Assembly: GCF_004664715.2 (NCBI RefSeq)
Contig: NC_051064.1
Location: 113,074,240-113,138,239 of the forward strand
Length of the DNA: 64,000 nt
Origin: Peromyscus leucopus
Taxonomy: Eukaryota; Chordata; Mammalia; Rodentia; Cricetidae
Direction of reading: 5' to 3'
Part shown: positions 53,815 through 63,670 of the stretch, in pieces
Numbering within the stretch: the first letter of the stretch is position 1
How the letters are laid out: the number at the start of each line of letters is the position of its first letter
Made by a program: the position numbers and the translations under genes
The notes under the pieces: model-generated
Seen by the model: the letters and a program-made list of their open reading frames with translations, nothing else
What the model was told of the DNA's origin: nothing
Database searches by the model: none

Positions 53815-55240
53815 GTGTAAGAACCTTTTCTTTATAGTCACCCAGATTTATTTATTTATTTATGGTTTTATTAAGCTTTATATTTTTAATTCTGTAACAT
53901 TAAATGATAGAATTTATGGGTTATTTCTTATTTGGGAGCTATCACAAAATTTCTATGAAAGCTTATTTGCACATTCATGTATAGGCACCTCTCTCATTTG
54001 TGTTGGAGAAGTACTTAGGGCTGGAAGCCTTGAGTCATATGGTATATGTATGAACATTTTCATAAACTGCCAAATGTTTTCCAGAGCAAGGAGACCATTT
54101 TGCATTCTCACCAGCACAGTGCAGGAATGTCAAGATCTCCACATTCTTGTTAGCACTTGGTATACCATGTTTTAGACATTCAAATGAGTGTGTAGTGCTG
54201 TCTGCTGGTTTTGGTTTCCATTTCCTATTTATTAATGAAATGGAGAGTCTTTTCATGTGGCTCACTTGTTTTACATATGCCTTTAATTGATGAAAGGTTT
54301 GAAAATCTTTCCCATTTTTAAGCTTGGATCTTTTCATTACTTATTTTGAGAGTTCTTTACATATCTAAGTTACAAAGTTCTTTATTTGACACCATGTGTA
54401 AAGATTTTTCTCCCTATCTGTAGTTTGTCTTTTATTCTCTTTTATAAAGTAAGTTTTGGTTGTCTTTAAGAGAACAAAAGTTTTTAATTTTTATATTTAA
54501 ATTCAACTTAAACATTTTTTTCTTTCATGTATCCATGCTGTTGAATCAAATCTAATTGTCTCCTAACACATAGTCACTGTACTTTCCTGTGTTCCTGTGG
54601 TAGTATTGATGCAGATCTTACATTGAGGTTTATGATCCATTTGGGTTGTTTTGTAAATAAAAATTTATGCATAGAAATTCTTGAGCTATATGGATATCTA
54701 GTAGTTCCAGCACTATTTTTGGAGCATCATCCTTTTCTGCTAAATTACTGTGGTGCCAGTGTAAAAACCAGTTTCTTGTAGAACATAGGTCTGTATCTGA
54801 ACTCTGCCTTTTCCTTTGTTCTGTCCTTATCCTGATGCCATGTTCTTACTTCAGCACCATGACAGTTCTGGAGGTAAGTCAGGGTCCTCTAGCTGTTCTC
54901 GGAGAGTTTGCAGTTGTTCTCCTTCCCGTGAATGTCTGGATGAGCTTGTCAGTTTCTTTGGGTATTTTGATTGGAATTATATTGAATCTGTAGACCTTTT
55001 GGAGAGAATTGTCATAAAAACAGTGATTTTTTTTCTAATTCATGAAAGTGATGTCTTTTTATTTGCATAGATCTTTAGTGTTTTATTACCCTTGATGTAC
55101 AAATCATTTGCGTGTTTTTTACAGTATTTCATGTATTTTATGCTGTCATAACTGTTAGATTATTTGTGTGTTTTTCACAGTATTTCATCTATTTTATGCT
55201 TTCATAACTGTATTTGGTTTTCTTTTTCTTTATTTTTTTT
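53815..55240 (-). mobile_element. Ancient L1 (L1M-type), antisense
   Basis: Long co-linear antisense match: CATAAACTGCCAAATGTTTT, CCATTTTGCATTCTCACCAG, GAGAGTTCTTTACATATCT-like, TTATTTGACACCATGTGTAA, TGATCCATTTGGGTTGTTTT, TTGGAATTATATTGAATCTG, ATTTGCATAGATCTTTAGTG. No coding capacity. Confidence 0.82.
55106..55210. repeat. Imperfect 56-bp-period tandem duplication
   Basis: 55106-55154 (ATTTGCGTGTTTTTTACAGT...) and 55162-55210 (ATTTGTGTGTTTTTCACAGT...) differ at 4-5 of 49 positions. Confidence 0.9.
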
Positions 55241-55244
55241 TCCT

Positions 55245-55745
55245 CTTTGGGGGCCTGCCACCCAGCTCCCAAATAATACATGGAAACATATTCTTACTTA
55301 CGGATGTTGAGCCTTAGCTTGGCTTGTTTGTAGCCAACTTTTCTAACATAAATTACCCCATTTCTCTTTAACATTTTGCCTCTGATCTTTTAACCTTTTT
55401 TTTTTTTTCTATGTATCCTTCTTCCCTTCTTACTCCATGGCTGGGTGGCTGACCCCTGGCGTCCTCCTCTCCTTCTCCTTTTCTCACTCCTCACTCTCTT
55501 CCCTAGATTTCTCCTCCTGTTTATTCTCCCAGCCTGCCAGCCTCACTTGTTTCCCTCTTCTGCCTAGCTATTGGCCATTCGTTTTTTAGACCAATCAAGT
55601 GTTTTAGGTAGGCAAAGTAACACAGCTTCACAGAGTTAAACAAATGCAGTTGCTTACTTCCTGTCTTATATTCTGCTGACTCACTTATTGATTTTGATAG
55701 AATCCATAAATTTTCCACATCTTACTATTTTTCTTTTGAATATAG
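55245..55745. mobile_element. LTR-like medium-reiteration rodent repeat
   Basis: CCCAGCTCCCAAATAATACA, GGCTGGGTGGCTGACCCCTG, ACACAGCTTCACAGAGTTAA. Second copy of the family at 50818. Confidence 0.7.
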
Positions 55746-55749
55746 GGAG

Positions 55750-56145
55750 TTATACTTCTTCCTTTCTATTATGGATGATTTTTATTTCTTTTTTTGCCAT
55801 ACATTAAAATCAGTCTCTAATGCCAGCTCTCTGAAGTTCATTAAGGTAAGAGACAGTTACATCTGCCTTTGGCGTAGGAAGGATGGTGAAAGAATTCATG
55901 TGAGGGGTTAGTCAATACAGAAAAGAAGTTATCATTAAAATGATAGCTTTTAAACAAACAAGCAAGCAAAATTTAACCAGTGTGGTTCACCCTGTAATCA
56001 TCCCAGTGGATACAGATAACAGTTAATCTATTTCTAATGCTAAAAACACTTTGAGTATGATATGATTTAGAGCAGAATGTCCTTAACCTGATAAAGAGTA
56101 CCTGTAAGTGTCAACCTACAGCTGACTTCTTAGATAGATGTAAAT
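55750..56145. other. Intronic sequence without recognised features
   Basis: No named repeat or exon. Confidence 0.4.
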
Positions 56146-56149
56146 ATAT

Positions 56150-56260
56150 TTTTAATTATTTTAATTAAAATATAATTACATCATTTTCCCTTTCCCTTTT
56201 TACCCATCCCTTCCATGTACCACCCTGTGCCCCCTCTCAAAATCTTCGAATCTTTTCTTT
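56150..56260 (-). mobile_element. L1 3' UTR fragment
   Basis: TTACATCATTTTCCCTTTCC, CCCATCCCTTCCATGTACCA: antisense L1 3' UTR pyrimidine block. Confidence 0.6.
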
Positions 56261-56269
56261 ATTTTTTTA

Positions 56270-56450
56270 AACTTTTTTACATTTAATTTTTTATGTGCAT
56301 TGGTGTTTTGCCTGCATGTATGTCTGTGTGCAGGTGTAGGATCCCCTAGAGCTGAAGTTACAGGCAGTTGTGAGCTGCTATGTGGGTGCTGGGAATTGAA
56401 CCTAGGTCCTTTGGAAAAGCAGCCAGTACTATTAACTCAAGGCCTACTCA
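56270..56450 (-). mobile_element. B2 SINE
   Basis: GTTTTGCCTGCATGTATGTC, GTGAGCTGCTATGTGGGTGC, GAAAAGCAGCCAGTACTATT; the head end (CACTGAGCCATC) is lost. Confidence 0.9.
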
Positions 56451-56885
56451 AAAATAGAGAAATCATGTCTGTTACTGGAAACCTACCCAACTTCTCCTGG
56501 CTAGTGAGGTCATGGATCTTAGAGGAAAACCTTCTAAACTGCTACTTTGCTAACTGCATTCTAAATACTTATCCTTGTACCCACAGATAAGTGTAGTTAT
56601 CAGTCCTCATTGAAGAAGCTTCTCTGCTTCAGATGGAGACTGTTGAGAAATACAGCTAACTTCTTACAGTGAAAGGCTACCTGTTCTGGTCATCTCAGGA
56701 AGAGGGCAGGGTGTCTGTTCAGAACACTCGAGTAACCACTGAACTAGCGTTTCTAGCCAGACTAGTAAGGTAATAGCACTGCTCCCCCACAGAAGTCTCT
56801 GATCTATAGTCTCTGATCTATAATATGAGGCTTCCTATTCTAAGTACCTTATGTAGACAGAAACATGATAATTATCCTCTCTAAC
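56451..56885. other. Intronic sequence, mostly unrecognised
   Basis: Unnamed; includes a 14-bp exact tandem duplication AGTCTCTGATCTAT at 56794-56821. Confidence 0.4.
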
Positions 56886-56889
56886 ATAG

Positions 56890-57160
56890 TGTCCTTAATG
56901 TTTATCTATATTGTAGTATCATTTCTTTTTATAGCTAAATAATACTTTGTGCGTGCATATATGTGTATACCACATTTGTATCTTCACCTTTCTGTTGGTG
57001 GATACTTGGTTATTTGTACCTCCTCGCTATTGTGAGTACTACTATGAGTACATGAACATTTAATGGTCTTATTTAATGAACATTTATGGTCTTATTTAAA
57101 GATGCCTATTTGCGTCCTTTGCCCTTTTTCTTTTGATTTGTAAGTATTAATTACATATTG
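56890..57160 (-). mobile_element. Ancient L1 fragment, antisense
   Basis: TATAGCTAAATAATACTTTG, GTATACCACATTTGTATCTT, CTATTGTGAGTACTACTATG, GCGTCCTTTGCCCTTTTTCT. A ~20-bp internal duplication (GAACATTTA...GGTCTTATTTA) lies at about 57053-57101. Confidence 0.7.
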
Positions 57161-57234
57161 TAAATCATCCTTTCTTTTAATGGCATCCTTCGATGCACAG
57201 AAGTGTTTTTTTATGATTTTTTTTCTGTCTGTCT

Positions 57235-57320
57235 GTCGTCTTTTTCAGATTTTTGAGACAGGGTCTCACTCTGTAACTCAGGCTGGCCTAGAATTCACTC
57301 TACAAAGATACATTTGTAGG
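57235..57320 (-). mobile_element. B1-type SINE fragment
   Basis: TTTTGAGACAGGGTCTCACT, CAGGCTGGCCTAGAATTCAC; truncated. Confidence 0.75.
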
Positions 57321-57639
57321 CCACAGGAGTAGTGCCAAGAGCAAGCACTTCAGGTTATAAAACTAGATTTGTAGATTAAGTTTAACCCCAATGCCTGGGA
57401 TTTTTTTTAAACTCTGATGATGCAGTATAATCTGTGTGTATCAGGGAGTACCTCAACAGTATTACCTCTAATCCCCTAAATTGGACATAACTTTGAATAG
57501 GGCAGTTGGAGAAGTAGGGATAAAATCTAAAGAAAAGATAAGAACAAATATAGCCATGTACAAATAATCATAAACACATGGGAAAACCATAATAAATTTG
57601 TGAAATTTCATTCTGAACCACATGCCTGCAAGCAGCCCT

Positions 57640-57830
57640 TCTGCCATGATGGTCAGGAAGAGGTCTGAGCAAGGAAAGGATGGGGAAGCATTCAGGAGTT
57701 CTGGGTTCCCATCCAAGCTCTGCAACCAGCTTTATTAGATAGGTGCATGCACTTCATCTATCCTCATTCTCCATCTCTAAAGTGGCGCCTTTGGACTTAG
57801 TGGTCCTTCTCTGTTTATGAAAGTATATGA
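57640..57830 (+). mobile_element. MIR-like SINE
   Basis: GGAGTTCTGGGTTCCCATCC, CTCATTCTCCATCTCTAAAG TG follow the MIR core. Confidence 0.5.
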
Positions 57831-57839
57831 AAAACAGGT

Positions 57840-58415
57840 GGGGCTTTGAGCAATAGAGCTGATGGAACAGAAAGCAACATTATTTAAGGAAGAGAGTAAC
57901 CTAACCCCAGAACACAATAATAGATCAGTACACTCTTTAACAAAATGATAATGATATCACACGTGAATTATTTGGCCTTTTTTGTATCCCCAGTGCTAAT
58001 GTCATAGTTAATGACATTAATGTTAAATATGTTAAATAATGTTAAAATGATACTTAATGAATATTTGTGGCAAAAAGAAAGGAGAAAAGAAGAGCAGGCA
58101 GGATGGTGACTAATTGGTTTAGTCTTCTACAACAGATGTGTATTTAATGGCCTTTTATATTTGTAACAGTCTGTTTTAGAACAGAACTGTTTACTTAAAG
58201 TACTTATATTGTGAACTATAGTTGTGCTTAAATGGCTTCCAGCTGATGTAGCTTGTCCCTTTTAGAATGTACGTAGTATCATAACAAGTCAGTCCTGCCC
58301 AACCGGTTGTCTACAATGACCAGGCAGGGTTGCATTGTAGATGAGCTATACCTTTTTTCCTATGTTCACTGCAAACAATTGATGCTTTATGCCTAAAAAG
58401 ATCATTATTTATCTA
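57840..58415. other. Intronic sequence, possibly conserved
   Basis: 58230-58400 is complex with retained CpGs (GTACGTAG, AACCGGTTG). No named repeat. Confidence 0.3.
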
Positions 58416-58419
58416 GAGT

Positions 58420-58515
58420 ACACTTGGAGCTGAGGATGTAACTCAGTGGTAGATCCTGTTCTTAGCATGTACAAAGCCCTAGGTCTACTCCCCAACATTA
58501 AAATAAACAAATGAA
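58420..58515 (+). mobile_element. ID SINE
   Basis: AGCTGAGGATGTAACTCAGT, GGTAGATCCTGTTCTTAGCA, CCTAGGTCTACTCCCCAACA. Confidence 0.8.
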
Positions 58516-58519
58516 AATA

Positions 58520-58800
58520 GAATACAAGCCTGGTGGCACATGCCTGTAATCTTACTACTCAAAAGGTAGAGGCAATAAAAATCAGTTGTTCAAAGCCAGC
58601 CTAGACTACATGGAACCAATATCAAAATAAAAAGAGTTTTTTGAAAAAAATCTAAGCATGGTGGCACATGCTCTTAATACCAGCATTTGGGAAGCAGAAG
58701 CAGGCATATCTCTATGAGTTTGAGGCTAACTAGCCTGATCTATATAGCGACCCAGGCCAGCCAGAGCTACATAGAACATGTAAAAGAAAGACAGGAGTGG
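58520..58800 (+). mobile_element. Two B1-type SINEs in tandem
   Basis: 58525-58640 (GCCTGGTGGCACATGCCTGT, CAAAGCCAGCCTAGACTACA) and 58655-58800 (AGCATGGTGGCACATGCTCT, TGAGTTTGAGGCTAACTAGC). Confidence 0.8.
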
Positions 58801-59000
58801 GGAGGGTGCACTGGAGATACACCTGTGGGTAAAGTATTTGCTGTGCACAAGTATTTCGAGTTAGATAGATTTCCAGCACCCACATAAAAAGCCAGTCTTG
58901 GCAGTGCGTATCTATAACCCCAGGACTGTGGGAAGAAGCAGGCAGATCCCAGGGGCTTCTGGCCAGTGAGCCTATCCAAATCAGTGAACCCAGACTTTGA
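58801..59000 (+). mobile_element. B2/B4-type SINE
   Basis: TGCACTGGAGATACACCTGT, GATTTCCAGCACCCACATAA, AGGCAGATCCCAGGGGCTTC. Confidence 0.7.
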
Positions 59001-59004
59001 GAGA

Positions 59005-59480
59005 TTTTCTCTTAAAAACTAATGAAGAATACCAGGAGAACACAGCACACAGAATCAACTAAGTGGGGCTCTTAGGGCTCACAGAGACTGAAGCAGCAAT
59101 CACAGAGCCCGGATGGGTCTGCACTAGGTCCTGTAGATATGTTATGGTTGTTAGCTTGAGGTTTTTGTGGGACTTGTAACAGTGGGAGTGGGGGTGCCTC
59201 TGACTCTCTGGCCTGTTCTCGGAACCCTTTTACTCCTAATGGGTGGCTTCATCCGGCTTTGATAGGAGGGTTTGTGCCTAGCCTTGTTGCATCTCGTTAT
59301 GTCATGTTCGCTTGATATCCCTGGGAGGCCTACTCTCAGAGCAGAGGGTCTGAGAGAGATGGGAGGAGTGGAGGGAGGGGAACTAGCGTCAGGTTGCAGT
59401 GTATAAGAGAAGAATAAGGGGTGGGGGTTAGCTCGGTGACCCTGGGTTCGGTCCTCAGCTCTGGGGGGAAAGAAAAAAGA
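59005..59480 (+). mobile_element. L1 3' end with a shortened ID insert
   Basis: CTGACTCTCTGGCCTGTTCT, GATATCCCTGGGAGGCCTAC, GTTGCAGTGTATAAGAGAAG, AATAA are the usual sense L1 3' UTR order. Inside its end, about 59420-59465 (GTTAGCTCGGTGACCCTGGG, TTCGGTCCTCAGCTCTG) is an ID element lacking its middle. Confidence 0.75.
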
Positions 59481-59489
59481 GAATAAATA

Positions 59490-60530
59490 GGAAAAAAATA
59501 CTAAGGTTTAGCACAATAGTAGAAGACACATCACATCAACCTTTCGCCTCTATATATGTGTGCACACGTAGATGAGAACACCTTAAATGCTTTAAAGGGA
59601 AAACACAGAATATTCTGAAATTGGAACTAATTTCAGGAAAAATAAGGTCAATTTAAAATTTCAAGCATCCTAAATATTTACATAGCACTTGTTTCTATAG
59701 ATATAGAAAGGGGCAAGATTATTCTTATAACTTATTGATTTCATTTTAAAGATAGATAATTTCGAAAATATATTTATCCACAGGCACACAGGATCCATAA
59801 AGAGTTCAATGCTTTAATTGATGTCAGAAAAGAATAACATTTACCCATTCATATAGATTGCCATTGGCAACTCCAGGACTTGTGTACAAGTATGCTGGCC
59901 TGCCCATTGCCCCTCCTCAGTTATGATGAAGAAACTGTTGAATACAGATTAACTGGTTTAGATGAAATATCTAAGTGGCCATTCTGCATAAACTTGTGTT
60001 TGGGTTAAGGAAGGTGTTTACAGAATAGTAAATTCCCTGAAGGAATATGTAAATAGAAACAAACTTGTTGATTGTGTAAGATAACAATAAAACCTCATAA
60101 ATAGAATGGAGTAAAAGATTATCAGTTAGAGTTAGTGAAAATGTAAAGGAAAATATGTCTGTGTAGCTAAAAATATACTGATAAATATGTCTCTGGTATG
60201 TTTCAAGGTCCATTTTTATTTATATTTTTTAGTTGTTATTATTATATCTGTTTTTGCTTTGTAATTATCCAAATACTGGAATTAGAAGGCCTGAGGGAGA
60301 AGGCCGGTCTTGACTAGGTATTAGAGGGGACACCTAAGAGAGTGCTGAACACACACTCAGTCTTGAGCGAACACAGTGAATTAGAAAGGGAAAGAAAGTG
60401 TTAAGCCTTTTGAAATTTCTGTAACAAATCAGAAATGGGCAAATATTTGTGACTCTATTTTCAACCTAATGCAACAATGACTGAAAGAGAAACTTAGACT
60501 CCTATGGGTGCAGTTATTTATTAAATTTAA
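59490..60530. other. Intronic sequence without recognised features
   Basis: AT-rich; no named repeat or exon. Confidence 0.45.
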
Positions 60531-60560
60531 GCACTTAACCAGGCATGGGAGTGCATATCT

Positions 60561-60569
60561 ATCTATCTA

Positions 60570-60606
<37 letters not shown>
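60561..60606. repeat. (TATC)n(TA)n microsatellite
   Basis: Four TATC-type units then about 18 TA units at the tail of the L1. Confidence 0.96.
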
Positions 60607-60612
<6 letters not shown>

Positions 60613-61202
60613 TAGCTTAATTTATATATAATAATTAAATATATATTATAATTAACTTAATTTCACATATCAGCCACGGATTCCCCCGTCCTCCCTCCTC
60701 CCACCCCCCACATTCCCACCTTCTTCAAGGAAAGGTCTCCACTGGGGAGTCAGCCCAGCCTGGTAGACTCAGTCGAGGCAGGTCCAGTCCCCTCTTCCCT
60801 ACACCAAGGCTGAGCAAAGTGTCCCAGCATAGGCCCCAGGCTCCAAAAAGCCAGCCTGTGCACCAAGGACAGGTCCTGGCTCCACTGCCTGGGGGCCTCC
60901 CAAACAGTTCAAGCTAATCAACTGTCTCACTTATCCAGAGGGCCCGGTCCAGTTCCATGGGGGCTCCTCAGCCATTGGTTCACAGTTCAAGCGTTTCCAC
61001 TAGTTTGGCTATTTGTCCCTGTGTTTTTTCCAGTCATGGTCTCAATATCTCTCGCTCATACAATCCCTCCTCTCTCATGCCATTTGGGCACCTGGGGCTC
61101 GGCCGTGGATCTCTGCGTCCGCTTCCATCAGACACTGGATGAGAGTTCTATCATGATACCCAGGGTGTTCGGCCATCCGGTCACCGGAGAAGGTCAGCTC
61201 AG
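60561..61202 (-). mobile_element. L1-type LINE 3' end with 16-bp target duplication
   Basis: ATGGGAGTGCATATCT at 60545-60560 and 61203-61218. The A-rich tail (on the left) has become TATC/TA repeats. Body: CCCTCCTCCCACCCCCCACA, GAGGGCCCGGTCCAGTTCCA, GGCTCGGCCGTGGATCTCTG. Same family as 10608-11008 but better kept. Confidence 0.92.
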
Positions 61203-61439
61203 ATGGGAGTGCATATCTTTAATCCCAGGCAAAAGCAGGCAAATCTCTGTGATTGCCAGGACTATACAGTGAAACCATCTCAAAAATAATTATAATAATA
61301 ATAAAGTAGGTATATTTTGGATGTTCCAATGGATTTTACAAATAAAAAATTCCGTTAGTGAATTGATTTTTAATTTCATATAAAAGCAAGAGTTCAATTT
61401 AGGTAGATGGTTTCCTCACCTTAGAAACTAAAGGTGTTC

Positions 61440-61600
61440 TAAAAGAGGACCTGGAAATGGCTGTCAGACAAGCGCCACACAAGCATGAGGACCTAAGTTC
61501 AGATCCTCCGCACTCATTGAAAGCCAGGCTCACCAGTAGAGTGTGTAATTCCAGTGCTGGGGGACTGCAAGCAGGGCTGTAAGCTCATTGGCTGGCCAGC
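61440..61600 (+). mobile_element. B2/B3-type SINE
   Basis: GACCTAAGTTCAGATCCTCC, GTGTAATTCCAGTGCTGGGG; diverged head. Confidence 0.7.
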
Positions 61601-61969
61601 CTCTTAGGTTTAGCCTTTCTAGTTCTCTTTTTTCATGTTTTACTGTTCTACGTGTACCTATGTTGTTGGCTAGGTTCTACATATGAGAGAGAAAGAAAAA
61701 TTGTAAAACATTTTTGACATAAATAATTTCTATTAGCCTTGTGCTTTGAGTATGAATGGAGTAGGGAACTACTTAATAACCAAAAGAGGAAAGATTTTTG
61801 TCTTAACAGAAATTTTAATGATGTGGTGTGAAATGAGGTTAACAAGAGTATTTTGCTTTCAGCCTTCTAAAAAATTTCCTCCCAATCCGTAATCCCAGTG
61901 CTAAAAATCTCCAAATTAAGAGAAAGGGGTGGAGGAGCTCATAATTATACAAATAAATTAAGCGTTCCA

Positions 61970-62130
61970 TGCTTTGCTACAGTTCATATGCATTTAATTC
62001 TCATAACAGCCATATACGACAAATAGGGTTTCAATTTACTACAGAGGAAATGGATGATTTCAAGAGTTAAGTGACTTACAAATGGTCACATGGTTAGTTT
62101 ATATACAGTAGAGCTAGGATTCAGATATTC
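61970..62130 (+). mobile_element. MIR SINE
   Basis: TTTAATTCTCATAACAGCCA, TACAGAGGAAATGGATGATT, TTAAGTGACTTACAAATGGT, AGAGCTAGGATTCAGAT. It ends about 165 bp before the 62295 exon. Confidence 0.75.
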
Positions 62131-62294
62131 TCATTTTTGCTATGTATCAGGTTGCTCATCTTGCTTGTTGGCTTATTCTGTACACTTTAAAAGTTCCTTC
62201 TTTAATTGTTCATTTAGAAACAAAACAGGACACTTTACTTTTTTTCTCTTTTTAAAAAAAAAAGATAAAACTTTACCTGAATCTTTCATTTAAG

Positions 62295-62375
62295 GATGAA
62301 CGTGAAGCCAGAGAAAATGTGAAGAGAGAGCAAGATGAGGCATATCGTCTTTCCCTTGAAGCTGACAGGGCAAAG
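62295..62375 (+). CDS. Faf1: Faf1 internal exon (coiled-coil start, 81 nt, in-frame)
   Basis: Third Faf1 exon. The acceptor is CATTTAAG|GATG and the donor GCAAAG|GTGGGT. It holds exactly 27 codons, from DEREARENVK to EADRAK, phase 0 at both ends. The sequence is strongly charged (Glu/Arg/Lys) and starts the coiled-coil linker between the UAS and UBX domains. It contains the EQDEAYRLSLEAD stretch, a motif seen after the UAS domain in related UAS-UBX proteins such as FAF2/UBXD8. About residues 499-525. The pyrimidine tract is poor next to the AG (TGAATCTTTCATTTAAG); a better T-rich block lies farther upstream at about 62238-62253, separated by a run of A. The donor is GTGGGT rather than GTAAGT. 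A (CT)n array begins about 80 bp downstream. Confidence 0.96.
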
Positions 62376-62448
62376 GTGGGTTTGGTCAAGTGTCTTCTGG
62401 AATAGGAACTGAATTAGGAACTGAATCCTAAATGGTTTTTGGTTGTCT

Positions 62449-62452
<4 letters not shown>

Positions 62453-62508
<56 letters not shown>
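62453..62508. repeat. (CT)n microsatellite, about 27 units
   Basis: Pure CT run beginning about 78 bp after the donor of the 81-nt Faf1 exon. Confidence 0.98.
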
Positions 62509-62511
<3 letters not shown>

Positions 62512-62726
62512 TGGTGCCCTAAAAAATGTTAAATTTTCTTTAGAAAAAGCTAGGTCAGAAAATAGTTCTACCCATAATTCTCATATTATTGTTTATTTTG
62601 ACAAAGTAAGTCATGTCAGAGTAATAAAAATGATAAGAAAATTAGCCTGGTATCTGTATTATAATTAGTGTATGGTAGAACCCAATAGGTTTTTTACCAT
62701 TTACTTCTTACTGTGTTTTTGTGCCT

Positions 62727-62743
62727 CTGTGTGTGTGTGTGTG

Positions 62744-62779
<36 letters not shown>
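62727..62779. repeat. (GT)n microsatellite
   Basis: GT run with one ATG interruption. Confidence 0.98.
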
Positions 62780-62780
<1 letters not shown>

Positions 62781-62999
62781 AGTCAGAGGATGTCTTGAAG
62801 GAGTCAGTTCTCTCCTTTCACCATGCAGGTCCTGATAATCTAACTCAGGGTGTCAGATAGGGCTGCAGGCATCCTTCCTTGATGAGTCACTCACCTGCCT
62901 AGATGTTCTTTTAAGTCCTTTTGGTGACTACTGTGCTTTTAGGTTTAAAAACAGTGACCTAGTCAATGCTTCTTAAGCACATGCTGCTGTACTGGGTAT

Positions 63000-63120
63000 T
63001 GAAGGAGCAAAAAATGAATAAGCCTTGTTGGTGCCCTCAAACGACTTACAGTTTGGTAGAATGGCTTAAGTCAAAACCACAGACTGCGTTTCCCTTAGTC
63101 AAGTGGCCCACAAGGCATCA
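63000..63120 (+). mobile_element. Ancient LINE-2-like fragment
   Basis: GTGCCCTCAAACGACTTACA and GTTTGGTAGAATGGCTTAAG resemble an old LINE segment (CCCTCAAGGAGCTTACAGTCT...). By eye only. Confidence 0.35.
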
Positions 63121-63404
63121 GAGAAGCACTGAATTTGTGTATGTTCGTGAACTGGAGTTTCAGTGGGGAAAAAAGTCTTTCAGCTGTTTTGAAATGGGAA
63201 TGTGCTGGGAATGCTTTCATATAGGTGATCTACATGGACTACGCAGAGGAAGGGGTAGTAGAGCAAGCTAAAGGCACACCGTTGTGACTAAAACTTGAGG
63301 TTTTTACAAGAGCACAAGAAAAAAGGATCAAAATTTAGGGACAAGAGAAATGTCCTAGGGGTGGTTTTTGATGAGTGGGGATTGGTGGTGGTGATGTTTT
63401 GGTT

Positions 63405-63670
63405 TGCTTTGCTTTGCTTTGGTTTTAGAAACAGACTGTGAATCTTGGGCTGACCTTTACTCACTATATAGCCAAGAATAACCCTAAACTTCTGATCCCC
63501 CTGCTTGCGCCTCCAGAGTGCTAGGATTCACACATGTGACACCATGTTCAGTTCATGCTTTGTGGTGCTGGGGATCAAACCAGAGCTTCATGTATACTAG
63601 GCAAGCATGCTGCCAACTCAGCTCTCTCTATATCTATATATCTATATATGTCTATATATATCCCTAGCCT
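63405..63670 (-). mobile_element. B4-type SINE (B1 + ID)
   Basis: GGTTTTAGAAACAGACTGTG, GTGCTAGGATTCACACATGT, then GGTGCTGGGGATCAAACCAG and CTGCCAACTCAGCT with a TATC-rich insert before CCCTAGCC. Confidence 0.8.

Larger units (their letters stand above)
60531..61300 (+). mobile_element. B1-type SINE split by an L1
   Basis: AACCAGGCATGGGAGTGCAT (left) resumes as ATGGGAGTGCATATCTTTAATCCCAG (right), with a degenerate body to about 61270 and an (ATA)n tail. Confidence 0.85.
25877..62294 (+). other. Faf1: Faf1 intron, 36.4 kb, complete
   Basis: Complete phase 0 intron (GTAAGA...TTTAAG). It carries most of the LTR and L1 material of the window. No further Faf1 exon is expected because the frame and protein run directly from ...IKDE to DERE.... 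Confidence 0.93.

Noticed and set aside
60700..61272. Possible CpG-rich promoter or first exon
   Set aside because: The CG-rich stretch is part of the minus-strand L1 insertion bounded by a 16-bp target duplication.
62286..62510. Frame with repeated RE dipeptides
   Set aside because: Complement of the (CT)n array and of the Faf1 exon.
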